DNA of 64,000 nucleotides from Verrucomicrobiota bacterium. Its GTDB lineage: Bacteria; Verrucomicrobiota; Verrucomicrobiia; Opitutales; UBA2995. Location: positions 32,230-96,229 of the forward strand of contig JAQBYJ010000008.1 of the NCBI GenBank assembly GCA_027622555.1, read 5' to 3'. Numbering within the stretch: the stretch's first letter is position 1; every line of letters begins with the position of its first letter. The notes beneath the pieces are model-generated. The model ran no database searches. It worked only from the letters and a program-made list of their open reading frames with translations, and was not told the DNA's origin. A program made the position numbers and the translations under genes. Positions 63,650 to 64,000 of this stretch are shown here, in pieces.

Positions 63650-64000
63650 CTATTTTACAAGCGGCTTCACCCAAGCGGCAAGGTCCTTGGACATCGTTTC
63701 GCAACAGCGCCCTAACACAGAGCATGCGCCTTTGTAGCCTCCGAATGCTCCACCCATCGAGGAACGAACAAAGACTTTCGAAGTCTCTTCAACTCCGTCA
63801 TTGAATAGTGTCGCCTTCATGCTTACTGACTTGCTATGGCCCGTGAAAGCGTTACCAGCGGAAATCGCGCTAGTCAATTCCAGCTTGAGAAACTGGCCAG
63901 TCTCGGGTGCAGGACAAATTTTTTCCTTAGATGCCTCATGCGGCGTTTTTCTGGTCCCAGTAGGAATCGAAGCGGTTACTGTGCAGGGCGGTGCGGATGG
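63650..64000 (-). CDS. Partial protein, C-terminal end (edge of window)
   Basis: The minus frame is open for 116 codons from the window edge to a stop at 63650-63652. The part after about codon 25 looks like a globular C-terminal domain: ICPAPETGQFLKLELTSAIS, SMKATLFNDGVEETSKVFVR, SSMGGAFGGYKGACSVLGRC. It may be a lipoprotein or DUF-type domain; I cannot name it. Another frame over the last 65 bases also reads protein-like, so the true start may lie inside the window near 63877-63920. Confidence 0.4.
   Translation of the reverse strand, partial: PSAPPCTVTASIPTGTRKTPHEASKEKICPAPETGQFLKLELTSAISAGNAFTGHSKSVSMKATLFNDGVEETSKVFVRSSMGGAFGGYKGACSVLGRCCETMSKDLAAWVKPLVK

Overview
The window reads as a chromosomal segment of a Gram-negative bacterium of moderate GC (a little under 50% by eye). 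KdsA (Kdo/LPS synthesis), lipoprotein and TolQ/ExbB-type envelope genes and type IV pilus/type II secretion parts support Gram-negative. A three-subunit succinate dehydrogenase with a single fused cytochrome b subunit, an ISAzo13-type insertion sequence, an apparent RHS-type protein N-terminus and the general protein style suggest Verrucomicrobiota (Opitutia-like). That placement is inference; no rRNA or marker phylogeny is available here.

Positions 1-40,700 are mostly core chromosome. In order: SMP-30 lactonase and a receiver-histidine kinase; sdhCAB; a LysM protein and tRNA-Pro; a TPR/TPR/ExbB-like envelope operon; carB-purU; a two-component regulator with a degenerate AAA+ domain next to a PilC/GspF platform protein; tRNA-Gly; a CsoR copper sensor followed by a metal permease gene with an internal deletion; two RsmE-type rRNA methyltransferases flanking rsmD; a lipoyl/E3-binding/FabH fusion; pyrG-kdsA; a PfkB kinase; a membrane glycosyltransferase-like pair; two prepilin-like proteins; a YhcH protein; a glycolipid-type operon (GT4, GNAT, DUF2334, flippase-like LPG-synthase domain protein); and a SulP transporter with a foldable leader.

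Positions 41,000-60,250 form a coherent stress locus. The rightward genes encode a fasciclin protein, an SDR/DUF2867 protein, TspO, DNA photolyase, a small secreted protein, a renalase-like flavoprotein, a SOUL heme-binding protein, an ADP-ribosylglycohydrolase-like protein and DUF2071. The leftward operon starts with a MerR-family regulator and continues through an amine-oxidase-like flavoprotein, DUF1365, CFA synthase, DUF1295, a second CFA-like methyltransferase, a fatty-acid desaturase, a chalcone-isomerase-like protein, a GPH-type transporter and a lipocalin. This gene set resembles the light/singlet-oxygen response neighbourhoods known from LitR/CarH- and ChrR-controlled loci: repair DNA, remodel membrane lipids, handle tetrapyrroles. 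I also see arrays of 11-bp direct repeats (TGAAY with 11-bp period) upstream of the regulator and upstream of three rightward genes. These are candidate operators that would tie the locus together.

The right end (60,587-64,000) is accessory: a complete ISAzo13-like element that truncates a secreted RHS-like gene, a small secreted protein, and about 700 bases with no confident gene.

Most notable items: the lipoyl-PSBD-FabH fusion (25756-27333), the 11-bp repeat operators with their MerR regulator, and the deleted copper permease.
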